A stretch of 64,000 nt of DNA from an uncultured Muribaculaceae bacterium (GCA_944321875.1 CALUMX010000009.1:1-64000); one strand, 5' to 3'. Shown: positions 25,581 to 34,579, counted from the first letter of the stretch. Notes: generated by a model from the letters alone, not told the origin. Program-made: numbers and translations.

Positions 25581-27179
25581 ATGAAAAAATTAGTATTTAC
25601 CATCCTATTGTTTGCCTGCTTCTTTCAAGTCCGGGCAGAAATCAAACTGACTGCTCTGGAGAATCTTCCGCAGACGGGATACGTGTATACCGACACGGTG
25701 AAGAACATACATGGCCGTTTTTCTCCGTATTCTCCCTATTTTGTGGTTTATCCCGACAAGCCGTGCTCGCTTCAGGAAGCTGACAGCCTGGTGAGGGCGT
25801 TGGGGCTTGATTCTTATCTCGGACGTTATTCCGGTTCGGTGTGTGTGGTCAATCCGGTGGGCAAGACTTACGACAATCAGTCGGATTTATCGGCATTCGA
25901 GACTCTGGTCAATAAATTATCCGTTATTTCCAATCTTAAAGTCATCGGCATCGGGCGTGGCGCCACGTTTGTCAACGAATCTGTAGCGACCCATGCGGAC
26001 GCGGTGGCCGGCATTGTCACGCTTGGAGGCAAGCCGTTGCGCAAGTTGAAGGACGGTGCGGCAGGTGTGCCGGTCTACGTGGGCGGCAAAAACAGTCAGC
26101 GCGTGGCGGCGGCTTATGTCAAGCAGAACGATGCGGCGCTCGTATCGTCTGAAAAGCCGTTGACCGTCTATGCCAACAGCGAGGAGCCTTTGCTCCGTGT
26201 CGCTGTGAACACCGATGAGAAGATGACGCTCCGGGCTTCCATGGATGAGGCGTGGCAGACGATGCTGAGCCGTAACTATCGTTTTAATAACTACAAGCAC
26301 ACCTGGTATACGGGATGCCGTTTCGGAGAGTATGGCCCTTATGAGTTGGAGCCTTATATCATGCCGGAACAGTTGGGCGTTGAGCGCCGGGTCGTAGAGC
26401 AGGAGCTTGAGGGATGCGGCTTGTGCCTGTGGTATGAGTATCATCCGGCAGCGACGCTGAAGGCTGCTCCCGGGACTGTCCCGTTGGTGATTCTGCTTCA
26501 CGGTAACAATAACGACCCTCGTACGCAGTCGGAAACCAGCGGTTTTATCGAATTATGCGCCGAGGAAAACTTTATTGTCGTAGAGTTGGAGTGGCAAGGC
26601 AACGGTTATGCGTTTATGGGAGCGGACGGCATTGAGCATGCCGTTTACACCCTGTTGAGGAAATATCCGCAAATTGACGCCTCCCGCATTTATGCCGAGG
26701 GATTGTCGGCCGGTGGATTTATGGCCACTTCCCTGGGTATCTCCAAATCGCATTTGTTTGCGGCCGTAGGCGGGCATTCGGGAGCGTTGGTGACCGACGG
26801 ATACCGCTTTACCTGCGGTGCGGAGGCTCTGTGGGCACAGTGTGAGCAGAAACGGGGATGCGTGGAGATGCCTTATTTCTCGGTTTGCGGAACGTGTGAT
26901 GAGGTCGTTCCGTTCGTCAGCAGGGACAACTGGCAGGACAACGTCTTTTTCCGTGCTTGGCAGGCTTATCAGACCATGAACGGGCTGGAGGTGACGGAGT
27001 GTCCGGATTTTGAAGTGGACGCTACTTTCGGAGTGAAATTGGCCGATAGGGAGACCATCCGAACGGAGAAGGGCATTACGATGGAAGCCGGCGTTTTGTA
27101 TAAGGGCAATATACCCCTTATCAAACTGGTTGCCGTGAACGATTACGGACATTGGAACTTTAAGCCGGCGCGCGTCTGA
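25581..27179 (+). CDS. Secreted alpha/beta-hydrolase, PHB depolymerase/feruloyl esterase-like
   Basis: The 532-residue protein has a signal peptide (about residues 1-19, ending FFQVRAE), an N-terminal region of about 270 residues with no recognised domain, and a C-terminal alpha/beta-hydrolase. The latter has an oxyanion-type LVILLHGNNNDPRT, the nucleophile elbow GLSAGGFMAT, and VCGTCDEVVPF as the likely acid strand, a pattern of the LpqC/PHB depolymerase esterase branch. The final histidine would be in NDYGHWNF. The substrate may be a plant or glycan ester, but this is inference. A terminator-like hairpin lies just before the start. Confidence 0.8.
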   Translation: MKKLVFTILLFACFFQVRAEIKLTALENLPQTGYVYTDTVKNIHGRFSPYSPYFVVYPDKPCSLQEADSLVRALGLDSYLGRYSGSVCVVNPVGKTYDNQSDLSAFETLVNKLSVISNLKVIGIGRGATFVNESVATHADAVAGIVTLGGKPLRKLKDGAAGVPVYVGGKNSQRVAAAYVKQNDAALVSSEKPLTVYANSEEPLLRVAVNTDEKMTLRASMDEAWQTMLSRNYRFNNYKHTWYTGCRFGEYGPYELEPYIMPEQLGVERRVVEQELEGCGLCLWYEYHPAATLKAAPGTVPLVILLHGNNNDPRTQSETSGFIELCAEENFIVVELEWQGNGYAFMGADGIEHAVYTLLRKYPQIDASRIYAEGLSAGGFMATSLGISKSHLFAAVGGHSGALVTDGYRFTCGAEALWAQCEQKRGCVEMPYFSVCGTCDEVVPFVSRDNWQDNVFFRAWQAYQTMNGLEVTECPDFEVDATFGVKLADRETIRTEKGITMEAGVLYKGNIPLIKLVAVNDYGHWNFKPARV

Positions 27180-27322
27180 TGTGGGATTATTTCCGCCATT
27201 TTTCACGCGAGCAAGGTACAGGCCGGTTGATTTATAACGACTGAGCCGGAAATTCGGATTGGCAAAGCGCAGCGGCCGTGTTTTGGTAGATACCCATAGC
27301 TTCGGCTGACATTTTATTTCTA

Positions 27323-27363
27323 ACAGCAGAGAGCGGCCACACGGGTCGCTCTCTGCTGTTTCT
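27323..27363 (+). terminator. Hairpin terminator downstream of the esterase
   Basis: AACAGCAGAGAGCG and CGCTCTCTGCTGTT form a 14-bp stem with an 11-base loop and end in TTTCT. It lies about 145 bp past the esterase stop; the DNA between shows nothing else. Confidence 0.8.
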
Positions 27364-27420
27364 ATGCAAAACCATGTTATATGTATAAAATCTGTATAAG
27401 TGAATTTTTTTTCATAAATC

Positions 27421-27451
27421 TTTGGACGTTAGAATAATTCCTGTATATTTG
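27421..27451 (+). promoter_or_regulatory. Consensus promoter (TTTG-N19-TATATTTG)
   Basis: TTTG at 27421-27424 and TATATTTG at 27444-27451 have canonical 19-bp spacing; the start codon of the barrel protein is 88 bp downstream. Confidence 0.8.
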
Positions 27452-27538
27452 CACCCTACATCTGGAAAGTTTTTTAAATATTATTCATCTGAAATATAAT
27501 CAACCAAAAGACAACTAAACGAAAAAATTAATCTTGTC

Positions 27539-28153
27539 ATGAAAAAAGTATTTACTATTGTAATTCTGTGTGTGTTAGGATTGTCGGTCAAGTTATCGGC
27601 AGAGAACAGATGGCATGTCTACGGCGGTGTAAACCTGTCGCACATGACGGAAAAACCGCTCCTCGTCAATGATTCCTACGGCTGGGGAGCCGGCGGTTAT
27701 GTGGGTGGAGGTTACGAAATCAGATTCTCGGACTATGTGAGCCTCTCGCCACAACTTGAGATTTCCTATCTGAACAATGGGGCTTCGCTCAACGTAGGCA
27801 ATTTCGATTTCTATCTGAACCACTCTGAATGGCGTGGAATGTGGAACGTGACTATTCCAATTGCCTTCAATGTGCGCATTCCGTTCAGCGAGAAAGTGGG
27901 CATGCTTCTCGGAGCGGGACCTTATCTGCAGGAAACGTTTGTGCTGCGCGAGTATGGTTTCGGAACGTCAGAGAAGGTGACCAACAACGACGAGACTTTT
28001 GCGAAGCGGTTCAATTTCGGTATGTTTGGCGAGGCGGCCATCGAGACCGGCAGCCATCTGGGCTATGTGTTCCGCGTGCAGTATCCGTTCCTGCAAGAGA
28101 CTTGGAGCCGCAAGACGCTTACGCTCTCCCTCGGTGTGCGCTATTACTTTTAA
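27539..28153 (+). CDS. Outer-membrane beta-barrel protein (OMP_b-brl-like)
   Basis: The 204-residue protein has a signal peptide (about residues 1-21, ending KLSAEN) and the strand pattern of a small eight-stranded barrel: WHVYGGVNLSHM, GAGGYVGGGYEIRF, YVSLSPQLEISYL, VPIAFNVRIP-like strands and a terminal SLGVRYYF with a C-terminal phenylalanine. It fits the generic Bacteroidota PF13568/PF13505-type barrels, whose roles are mostly unknown. It has its own consensus promoter and shares a convergent terminator with the downstream gene. Confidence 0.82.
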   Translation: MKKVFTIVILCVLGLSVKLSAENRWHVYGGVNLSHMTEKPLLVNDSYGWGAGGYVGGGYEIRFSDYVSLSPQLEISYLNNGASLNVGNFDFYLNHSEWRGMWNVTIPIAFNVRIPFSEKVGMLLGAGPYLQETFVLREYGFGTSEKVTNNDETFAKRFNFGMFGEAAIETGSHLGYVFRVQYPFLQETWSRKTLTLSLGVRYYF

Positions 28154-28194
28154 TGAATATCAGACGGCGGTCCGCGAGACCGTATGAAAAACAG

Positions 28195-28230
28195 AGAGCG
28201 GGCAACCCATTTGGGCTACCCGCTCTTGTT
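28195..28230. terminator. Bidirectional terminator between convergent genes
   Basis: AGAGCGGG and CCCGCTCT with inner ACCC/GGG pairing form a hairpin between the barrel gene and the convergent dehydrogenase gene; the T-tract on the plus side is short (TTGTT). Confidence 0.65.
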
Positions 28231-28254
28231 GCGTTTATGCTGAAAGACGACGGA

Positions 28255-29451
28255 TTAGAGCTCCAGGTCGCCGTTGAACACTTCGTGCCAAGGAAGGCCG
28301 TGCTTGTTGAGCTCAGCCATGAATGGATCCGGGTCGAACTCTTCGACGTTCCATACGCCCGGACGCTTCCAGATGCCCTTGAGGAACATCATGGCGCCAA
28401 TCATGGCAGGTACGCCCGTTGTGTAGCTTACGGCCTGCATGCCTGTTTCGAGATAAGCGGCATGGTGAGAGCAGTTGTTGTAGACGTAGTAGGTCATCGG
28501 CTTGCCTTCCTTGTCCTTACCGCTGATGCGGCAGCCGATGGAAGTTTCGCCCGTATAGTTCTCGCCCAGTTCTTTCGGGTTAGGAAGAACGGCCTTCAGG
28601 AACTGGATAGGAACGATTTCCTGTCCGTTGTAGTTGATAGGCTCGATGCTTGCCATGCCGATGTTTTGGATAACGCGGAGGTGAGTCAGGTATTCCTGTC
28701 CGAAAGTCATCCAGAAGCGGGCACGCTTGATGCTCGGATAGTTCTTTACGAGGCTTTCCAGCTCTTCGTGGTACATCAGGTAAGACTCACGCGGACCGAT
28801 GTTGGGGTAGGTGAGCGGCTGGTGAACAGACAGCGGGTCAGTCTCGTGCCATTCGCCGTTCTGCCAGTACTTACCGCGCTGCGTAATTTCGCGGATGTTG
28901 ATTTCCGGGTTGAAGTTAGTGGCGAATGCCTTGCCGTGGTTACCGGCGTTGCAGTCGACGATGTCGAGCGTCTCCATTTCGGAGAAATAGTGCTTCGCAG
29001 CGTAGGCAGTGAAGATGCCCGATACACCCGGGTCGAATCCGCAGCCGAGGATGGCAGTCAGGCCGGCTTTCTCGAAACGGTCCTTGTAGGCCCATTGCCA
29101 GCTGTATTGATATTTTGCCTCGTCGAGCGGCTCGTAGTTGGCCGTATCGAGGTAGTTGACGCCGCATTCAAGGCAGGCATCCATAATTGTGAGGTCCTGA
29201 TAAGGCAGTGCCAGGTTGATAACGAGCTCCGGTTTGTGGCGGTTGAAGAGTTCCACGAGTTGAGGCACGTTGTCGGCATCGACTACGTCGGTAGTGATGT
29301 TGCTTTTGCCGATGGCCGCAGCCAGAGCGTCACACTTGCTTTTCGTGCGGGAAGCAATTACAATTTCAGTAAATACATCAGGGAGTTGCGCACATTTGTG
29401 AGCCGCAACGGTGGCTACGCCACCCGCCCCAATAATTAAGACTTTTGCCAT
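28255..29451 (-). CDS. Carboxynorspermidine synthase-like / saccharopine dehydrogenase family protein
   Basis: The 398-residue protein starts with a Rossmann fold (KVLIIGAGGVATVAAH), then ASRTKSKCDAL, LVINLALPYQDLTIMDACL and the family landmarks LGCGFDPGVSGIF and VDCNAGNHGKAF. This matches the LYS9/LYS1-like group that in gut Bacteroidota acts as carboxynorspermidine or carboxyspermidine dehydrogenase in spermidine synthesis. The partner decarboxylase (nspC) is not in the window, so the link is by family only. It is a single gene on the minus strand, upstream of mgtE-rsmA. Confidence 0.87.
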   Translation of the reverse strand: MAKVLIIGAGGVATVAAHKCAQLPDVFTEIVIASRTKSKCDALAAAIGKSNITTDVVDADNVPQLVELFNRHKPELVINLALPYQDLTIMDACLECGVNYLDTANYEPLDEAKYQYSWQWAYKDRFEKAGLTAILGCGFDPGVSGIFTAYAAKHYFSEMETLDIVDCNAGNHGKAFATNFNPEINIREITQRGKYWQNGEWHETDPLSVHQPLTYPNIGPRESYLMYHEELESLVKNYPSIKRARFWMTFGQEYLTHLRVIQNIGMASIEPINYNGQEIVPIQFLKAVLPNPKELGENYTGETSIGCRISGKDKEGKPMTYYVYNNCSHHAAYLETGMQAVSYTTGVPAMIGAMMFLKGIWKRPGVWNVEEFDPDPFMAELNKHGLPWHEVFNGDLEL

Positions 29452-29496
29452 TGTTTGTTAATTAATTATAGTTGGTTGATAAAATAAATTCATTGT

Positions 29497-30849
29497 TCAG
29501 ATAAGCATCATGCAGACCGTCATGTAAATCATCATGCCAATGATGTCGTTGGTGATGGTGATAAACGGGCCGGTGGCGATGGCTGGGTCGATTTTCAGTT
29601 TCTCCAGCGTCAGCGGAACGAGCGTGCCGAAGACGGCGGCAAACAGCACGACCGAGAAGAGCGACACGGAAACCGCCGTAGTGACCGAGAAATCGGGACG
29701 GAAGCAGAAAACGTTGTAGGCAAACACGAGCATCGAGATGATGCTGGCGTTGATGAGGGCGAGTCCGAGCTCGCGGAAAATCTGCGACAGGGAGTTGCGC
29801 AGCTCGAGCGAGCCGTTGGCCAGACCCTGCACGACGATAGCCGACGACTGGATGCCGACGTTACCGCCCGTACCGCCGATGAGCGGAATGAAGAGGGCGA
29901 TGGCCGGGTTGGACAGGAAATTGCCCTGGAAGTTGCCGAGAATCCAGGAGTTGGACAGACCGCCAATCATGCCGATGAGCAGCCAGGGCAGGCGTGCCTT
30001 GGTCTGGTCGAGGAGTTTGTCGGAGGTCTCGATGTCGGCCGAGAGACCGGAAGCCAACTGGTAGTCGCGTTCCGTCTGCTCGCGGGCCTCATCCATCACG
30101 TCGTCGAAGGTGATGCGCCCCACAAGCCGTCCGATGGAGTCGACGACGGGCATAACCGGCAGGTTGTATTTCTCAAATGTGATAACGACATCGTCGAGCG
30201 GCTCGTCGGCCTTGACCGAATAGGGGTCAGGCTCCATGACGTGCTTGATTTTGGATGCCGATGGATTGGTAATCAGTGTTTTCAGCGGAAGGATGCCTTT
30301 CAGCCGGCGGTCGTCGTCGATGACGTAGACGTAGAAAATCTCGTCCATGTCCTCCGCCTGCTCACGCATGCGCTTCACGCATTCGGGCATGCTCCAGTTT
30401 TCCTTGACGACAATCATTTCCGTACCCATCAGAGAGCCGGCCGTTCCTTCCGGATACTTCATCAGGTCGATGATGGAGCCGGCCTGCTCCACGTCGTCGA
30501 CGTGGGAGAGGACTTCTTCCTGGTCCTCCTTGTCGAGTTCCTGCAGAAGGTCGACGGCATCGTCCGTGTCGAGGTGTTCGACAAACTGCTTGGCGATATC
30601 CTTGTTCGGGATGTCTTCCAGCAACCGGTGGCGGTCGTCCTCGTCAAGCTCCATCAGCACGTCGGCAGCGAGGTCGCTGTCGAGGCTGGCAATGATGAAT
30701 TCCGCCTCGTCGAGGTCGAGCTCCTTGATGACGAGTGCGATGTCGGCGGCGTGCATGTCGTCGAAAGAGGCGCGGATGGCCTCTTTATCGCCTGCTTTGA
30801 TGAGTTCCTCAAGGTTTTGGAAGAACTCTTCGTCCAATTCTTTCATCAC
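29497..30849 (-). CDS. mgtE: Magnesium transporter MgtE
   Basis: The 450-residue protein has the MgtE layout: an acidic N-terminal helical domain with repeats (DADLVMELDEDDRHRLL-like segments, residues to about 130), two CBS domains (about 130-255, with YVYVIDDDRRLKGILPL and LPVMPVVDSIGRLVGRITFDDV), a plug helix and five transmembrane helices with NVGIQSSAIVVQGLA in the pore region. It is a homodimeric Mg2+-gated channel of the inner membrane. Its start is 3 bp after the rsmA stop, so the pair is probably one operon. Confidence 0.95.
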   Translation of the reverse strand: MMKELDEEFFQNLEELIKAGDKEAIRASFDDMHAADIALVIKELDLDEAEFIIASLDSDLAADVLMELDEDDRHRLLEDIPNKDIAKQFVEHLDTDDAVDLLQELDKEDQEEVLSHVDDVEQAGSIIDLMKYPEGTAGSLMGTEMIVVKENWSMPECVKRMREQAEDMDEIFYVYVIDDDRRLKGILPLKTLITNPSASKIKHVMEPDPYSVKADEPLDDVVITFEKYNLPVMPVVDSIGRLVGRITFDDVMDEAREQTERDYQLASGLSADIETSDKLLDQTKARLPWLLIGMIGGLSNSWILGNFQGNFLSNPAIALFIPLIGGTGGNVGIQSSAIVVQGLANGSLELRNSLSQIFRELGLALINASIISMLVFAYNVFCFRPDFSVTTAVSVSLFSVVLFAAVFGTLVPLTLEKLKIDPAIATGPFITITNDIIGMMIYMTVCMMLI

Positions 30850-30852
30850 TCG

Positions 30853-31620
30853 TTAGGATTTAAGCATGTTGGTCAATCTAATGAATTCTGCGACGGAAAG
30901 CTGTTCCGGCCGCTTGTTGAAAATCTCGTCCGTCAGGATTTCGGGGTTGGCGGCAAGAGAGCGCAGCGAGTTGCGGAGCGTCTTGCGTCGCTGTCCGAAA
31001 GAGGTTTTGACGACGGTCTTGAAGAGCGCTTCATCGCATCCGAGGTCGGTCACGTTGTTGCGCACGAGCCGGATGACGCCCGATTTCACCTTGGGCGGCG
31101 GATTGAAGACGTGCTCGCTGACGGTGAAGAGATATTCAATGTCGTACCATGCCTGGAGCAGTACGGAAAGTATGCCGTAGGTTTTCGAGCCGGGACCGGC
31201 AGCGATGCGTTCTGCCACTTCCTTTTGCAGCATTCCGCTGCAGCAGGTGATGCGGTCGCGGTGGTCGAGCACCTTGAAGAAAATCTGTGATGAGATGTTG
31301 TATGGATAGTTGCCGATGACGCAGAAATTGCCGTCATACAGCTTGTTGAGGTCGAGTTTGAGGAAGTCTTCGCCGAGGATGCGTCCGTTGAGCGCAGGAA
31401 AGTTGCGTTCGAGATAGTCGACAGACTCCGTGTCGAGCTCCACGACCGTCAAATCGTGGCCTCTTTCGAGCAGAAACTGTGTGAGAACACCCATGCCCGG
31501 TCCTACTTCGAGCACCGGCAGCGATTTGTAGTTGTCAAGGGTTGCGGCAATCCGGTCGGCCACACTTAAATCGGTCAAGAAATGCTGTCCGAGAAATTTC
31601 TTTGGTTTTACCTTCTGCAT
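30853..31620 (-). CDS. rsmA: 16S rRNA dimethyladenosine transferase
   Basis: The 255-residue protein shows KsgA/RsmA motifs: KKFLGQHFLTD, the SAM-binding VLEVGPGMGVLTQFLL, and the catalytic IGNYPYNISSQIFFKVLD. It dimethylates two adjacent adenines near the 3' end of 16S rRNA (A1518 and A1519 in E. coli numbering). It is the first gene of a pair with mgtE. The upstream region contains a TATTTTTG-like box, not a full promoter match. Confidence 0.96.
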   Translation of the reverse strand: MQKVKPKKFLGQHFLTDLSVADRIAATLDNYKSLPVLEVGPGMGVLTQFLLERGHDLTVVELDTESVDYLERNFPALNGRILGEDFLKLDLNKLYDGNFCVIGNYPYNISSQIFFKVLDHRDRITCCSGMLQKEVAERIAAGPGSKTYGILSVLLQAWYDIEYLFTVSEHVFNPPPKVKSGVIRLVRNNVTDLGCDEALFKTVVKTSFGQRRKTLRNSLRSLAANPEILTDEIFNKRPEQLSVAEFIRLTNMLKS

Positions 31621-31838
31621 ACCAGATTTTTAGAATTGTTATGGGTTACAATCTAATTTATAAACTCGTAGAAACAACGCCCTTTGGGTTGTCTCAGAAT
31701 GCAGACGAGCAGACAGCACGACCGCTGCTCCTCCATTTTAATGCAAAAATACAAAGAAGTCGTGAATTTTAAGGTATAATATTCAGAGAAATCAACAAAT
31801 TTGGTGCTTGTTGGCCGCTATTTTCTGGAAGTTGGGTT

Positions 31839-31900
31839 GCGCCTCGACATAAAAAATCAAGCAAGCTTGTTTTTTCTGCGCTCGGCTTTCACTCTCTTTG
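31839..31900 (+). repeat. Hairpin-promoter module, copy B1
   Basis: This copy has GCCTCGACAT, the CAAGCAAGCTTG hairpin with A- and T-runs, CTGCGCTCGG and ends CTCTCTTTG, which lacks the TA of the -7 box. It is followed directly by copy B2. Confidence 0.85.
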
Positions 31901-31913
31901 GATAAGATAGGAT

Positions 31914-31978
31914 GCGCCTCGGCATAAAAAATCAAGCAAGCTTGTTTTTTCTGCGCTCGGCTTTCACTATCTTTGCAA
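31914..31978 (+). repeat. Hairpin-promoter module, copy B2 (upstream of the UPF0104 gene)
   Basis: This is near-identical to B1 over the hairpin and adjoining GC-rich stretch, but with an intact TATCTTTG -7 box at 31968-31975. The 31621-32000 gap contains the B1/B2 pair and no gene. Confidence 0.88.
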
Positions 31979-32000
31979 CGGAAATTATAAATATTGAGCT

Positions 32001-33041
32001 TTGGAAAAAACTGTCGTGAAACGCTATCTGGGTCTTGTGGCCAAAATCGTAATTCCTTTGGCGTTGGGAGTGGGACTGTTTTATTGGATTTATAAGAATG
32101 TCGACGTGGAGGAGGTGAAGAATGCTCTCCGTCAGGATGTCAATTATTTCCCGATAATTGTAATGCTTGTAATCAGTACGTTCAGCCACGTGTTCCGCGC
32201 GTGCCGGTGGCGGTTGCAGCTGAAGGCGCTCGACATTCACGCTCCGCTGATGCCGCTCGTGGTGTCGATATTCGGAACCTATGCGGTCAACCTGATTTTC
32301 CCGCGTCTGGGAGAGGTGTGGCGTTGCGGCTACATTGCCAAGCGGGAGAACGCTCCGTTCACGAAGGTGGTAGGCTCGATGGTGGCCGACCGTCTGTCTG
32401 ACTCGGTTACGGTGCTGACGCTGACGCTCATTACGATGCTGATTGCTTTCCCGGCGTTTGAGAAGTTCTTCTCGACGTTCCCGCAGGTACAGGCCGGACT
32501 GGAAGGTATGCTCACCTCGCCGACTGTATGGCTGACGCTGGTGGTTGTGGTGCTCGCGCTCGTTGCATTGTTCAAGTTTGGCAAAAACAACCGTTTTGTG
32601 GCCAAGGTGCGCAACATGGCGCTGGGTCTGTGGCAGGGATTCTACAGCATCACGAAGATGAAGGATAAATGGAAATTCCTGTGGTACACGCTGCTCATCT
32701 GGGGATGCTATTTCACACAGCTCTATGTATGTTTCTTCGCGTTTGACTTTACGAAGGATTTGGGCATCGTCTGCGCGCTGGTTTGCTTCGTGCTGAGCAG
32801 TATCAGTATGGGCATACCGACCAACGGTGGTCTTGGAGCATGGCATATCGCCATCGTTTTCGGTCTGTCGCTCTACGGAGTGGGCACATTCTCCCTGCAG
32901 CAGCTCGACCCCCGTGCCACGGCTTTCGCGATGCTCGTTTGGGGAACACAGACGCTGCTCCTCATCGTATTGGGAATTTATTCCTATTTCTATATCATGC
33001 TGAGCAAGCCGGACCGCCAAAAGCCGGTTCAGGCTCAGTAA
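32001..33041 (+). CDS. Lysylphosphatidylglycerol synthase-TM/UPF0104 flippase-like membrane protein
   Basis: The 346-residue protein has about eight hydrophobic segments and family signatures: AVNLIFPRLGEVWRCGYIAKR in the first half and SISMGIPTNGGLGAWHIAI in the second (the PxNGGLG pattern). This is the lysyltransferase-domain-like membrane family, thought to flip lipids or lipid-linked substrates. The start is a TTG at 32001; the in-frame stop TGA at 31995 lies just upstream and no nearby ATG exists, although a GTG at 32016 is possible. The gene begins about 26 bp after the -7 box of module B2. Confidence 0.85.
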   Translation: MEKTVVKRYLGLVAKIVIPLALGVGLFYWIYKNVDVEEVKNALRQDVNYFPIIVMLVISTFSHVFRACRWRLQLKALDIHAPLMPLVVSIFGTYAVNLIFPRLGEVWRCGYIAKRENAPFTKVVGSMVADRLSDSVTVLTLTLITMLIAFPAFEKFFSTFPQVQAGLEGMLTSPTVWLTLVVVVLALVALFKFGKNNRFVAKVRNMALGLWQGFYSITKMKDKWKFLWYTLLIWGCYFTQLYVCFFAFDFTKDLGIVCALVCFVLSSISMGIPTNGGLGAWHIAIVFGLSLYGVGTFSLQQLDPRATAFAMLVWGTQTLLLIVLGIYSYFYIMLSKPDRQKPVQAQ

Positions 33042-33060
33042 CCTAAAAGAACAGAAGACA

Positions 33061-33669
33061 ATGGGTTTTAAATTAGATGATTATTTTGAGGGCTACGAGC
33101 CGGAGGAGAGCCGCAAGCCGGAAGCCAAGCCGGAGGAGGAAGAGCCCCGGAAACCGAAGCCGGAGGAAGAGGAGTATGCCGACGTGTTCATTGAGTCGCG
33201 TGGCCAACGCCGCCGCCGGTTCCGCAAGTGGTTGCTGCTGATTTTATTTGTATTGGCCTTTGCCGTAGGTCTGTATTTTTGGCTGTTGTCGGCGAGTGCC
33301 TCCGACGGCCATCTGCGCGGCTACGTCGTTAAGATAGAGCAGCGTAAGGGCATTCTGTTTGATTCCTATGAGGGCATACTGGTGGCCGACTATCCCGACC
33401 GTACCGATACGATAACCCAGATTATCTATCCGTTCTCGACGCGCAACGAAGCGTTGGGCCAACGGCTGACGGCAACGATGGCCACTGACAGTGCCGTCGT
33501 GATTACCTACGACCGCTACCGCACGGCACTGCCCTGGCGTGGCGGAACGACAACGATTGTGAGAGATGTGAAAACCGTGAGACGCACTCCGATGTCGCGT
33601 TCTCCGAAGCAGGTGGCGGCCGACACGTTGGCCAAACCGCGTACGCCTGCCAAAAGAAGCAGTAAGTGA
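33061..33669 (+). CDS. Hypothetical single-pass membrane protein
   Basis: No family recognised. The 202-residue protein has an acidic Pro/Glu/Lys-rich N-terminal tail (about residues 10-42), a basic patch GQRRRRFRKW, one transmembrane segment (about residues 58-80), and an extracytoplasmic domain of about 85 residues starting LRGYVVKIEQRKGIL. The C-terminal tail is basic (PAKRSSK). It follows the UPF0104 gene by 19 bp and its stop overlaps the next start (TGATG). Co-expression with the neighbouring membrane proteins is likely. Confidence 0.75.
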   Translation: MGFKLDDYFEGYEPEESRKPEAKPEEEEPRKPKPEEEEYADVFIESRGQRRRRFRKWLLLILFVLAFAVGLYFWLLSASASDGHLRGYVVKIEQRKGILFDSYEGILVADYPDRTDTITQIIYPFSTRNEALGQRLTATMATDSAVVITYDRYRTALPWRGGTTTIVRDVKTVRRTPMSRSPKQVAADTLAKPRTPAKRSSK

Positions 33670-34079
33670 TGAGCGGCGGGCGATTTGGCAAGCTGCTCGA
33701 CAGCCGGCTGTTCCGGTTTTGTGTCATCGGCTTCAGCAACTTCCTGATTATTACGGTCACGGTTTTCGTGATGATGTCGGGATTTTCGATTGACAGCCGC
33801 GTGACCAACATCTGCGCCTATACGCTGGCCAACATCAGCAGTTTCTATTGGAACAAACGGTGGGTGTTCAAGTCGAAAGGCGGCAACGTGTGGCAGGAGA
33901 TTTTCTGGTTTCTCGTAGCTTATCTCTGTGCCGTCGGATTGCAGTTCGCCTTCTTTACGATGCTGATTTCCTGGCTGGATGTCAACGAATACCTTGCGCA
34001 GTTCCTCGGAATGTTTGTGTTTGGGACAGTGAACTTCCTGATGAATAAGTTTGTTACTTTCAAAACAACTTTGGAATAG
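33669..34079 (+). CDS. GtrA family membrane protein
   Basis: The 136-residue protein has four transmembrane segments and the GtrA pattern: an opening LFRFCVIGFSNFLIIT and a central SSFYWNKRWVFKSKG, ending with FGTVNFLMNKFVTFK. GtrA-type proteins are thought to move lipid-linked sugars across the inner membrane. I chose ATG at 33669, overlapping the previous TGA by one base, over a GTG one codon upstream. Confidence 0.9.
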   Translation: MSGGRFGKLLDSRLFRFCVIGFSNFLIITVTVFVMMSGFSIDSRVTNICAYTLANISSFYWNKRWVFKSKGGNVWQEIFWFLVAYLCAVGLQFAFFTMLISWLDVNEYLAQFLGMFVFGTVNFLMNKFVTFKTTLE

Positions 34080-34083
34080 AAGC

Positions 34084-34572
34084 ATGGCATTGGATATTTT
34101 TTTGATTGTAGTGGGAATCCTCGCGATTCTCATCGGATTTGTGGGCTGCATCGTGCCGATGTTGCCCGGACCTCCTATCGCTTATGTGGGAATGTTGCTG
34201 GTGCATTTCACCGACCGCATCCAATTCTCATGGGTGGAGCTTGTCGTGGCTTTGGTGGTGATGCTCGCCACGCTTGTGCTTGACTTCATCGCTCCGGCCA
34301 TCGGAACAAAGAAGTTCGGCGGCTCCAACTATGGCAAGTGGGGCTGTGTCATCGGAACGTTTATCGGGCTTTTCTTCGGATTTCTCGGCATTATCCTCGG
34401 CCCTTTCATCGGCGCCGTGGTGGGCGAGCTGATTGGCGGCCGCTCGATGGGTGCCGCGCTCCGTTCGGGATGGGGCTCGTTTCTCGGCTTCCTTGCCGGT
34501 ACGCTGGCGAAGATTATCTCGTGCGGTATTATCCTTTTCTTTGTGCTGAAAGCCCTTATCGGCCTTATCTGA
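34084..34572 (+). CDS. DUF456 family membrane protein
   Basis: The 162-residue protein is very hydrophobic with Gly-rich helices: LIVVGILAILIGFVGCIVPMLPGPP at the start and GCVIGTFIGLFFGFLGIILGPF in the middle, typical of the DUF456 family. I chose the ATG at 34084 because the longer frame begins inside the previous gene. It lies 4 bp after the GtrA stop and 7 bp before the next gene. Confidence 0.88.
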   Translation: MALDIFLIVVGILAILIGFVGCIVPMLPGPPIAYVGMLLVHFTDRIQFSWVELVVALVVMLATLVLDFIAPAIGTKKFGGSNYGKWGCVIGTFIGLFFGFLGIILGPFIGAVVGELIGGRSMGAALRSGWGSFLGFLAGTLAKIISCGIILFFVLKALIGLI

Positions 34573-34579
34573 CGTGTAG

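Noticed and set aside
27829-29439. 536-codon plus-strand frame over the barrel protein and dehydrogenase
   Set aside because: It is out of frame with one gene and antisense to the other.
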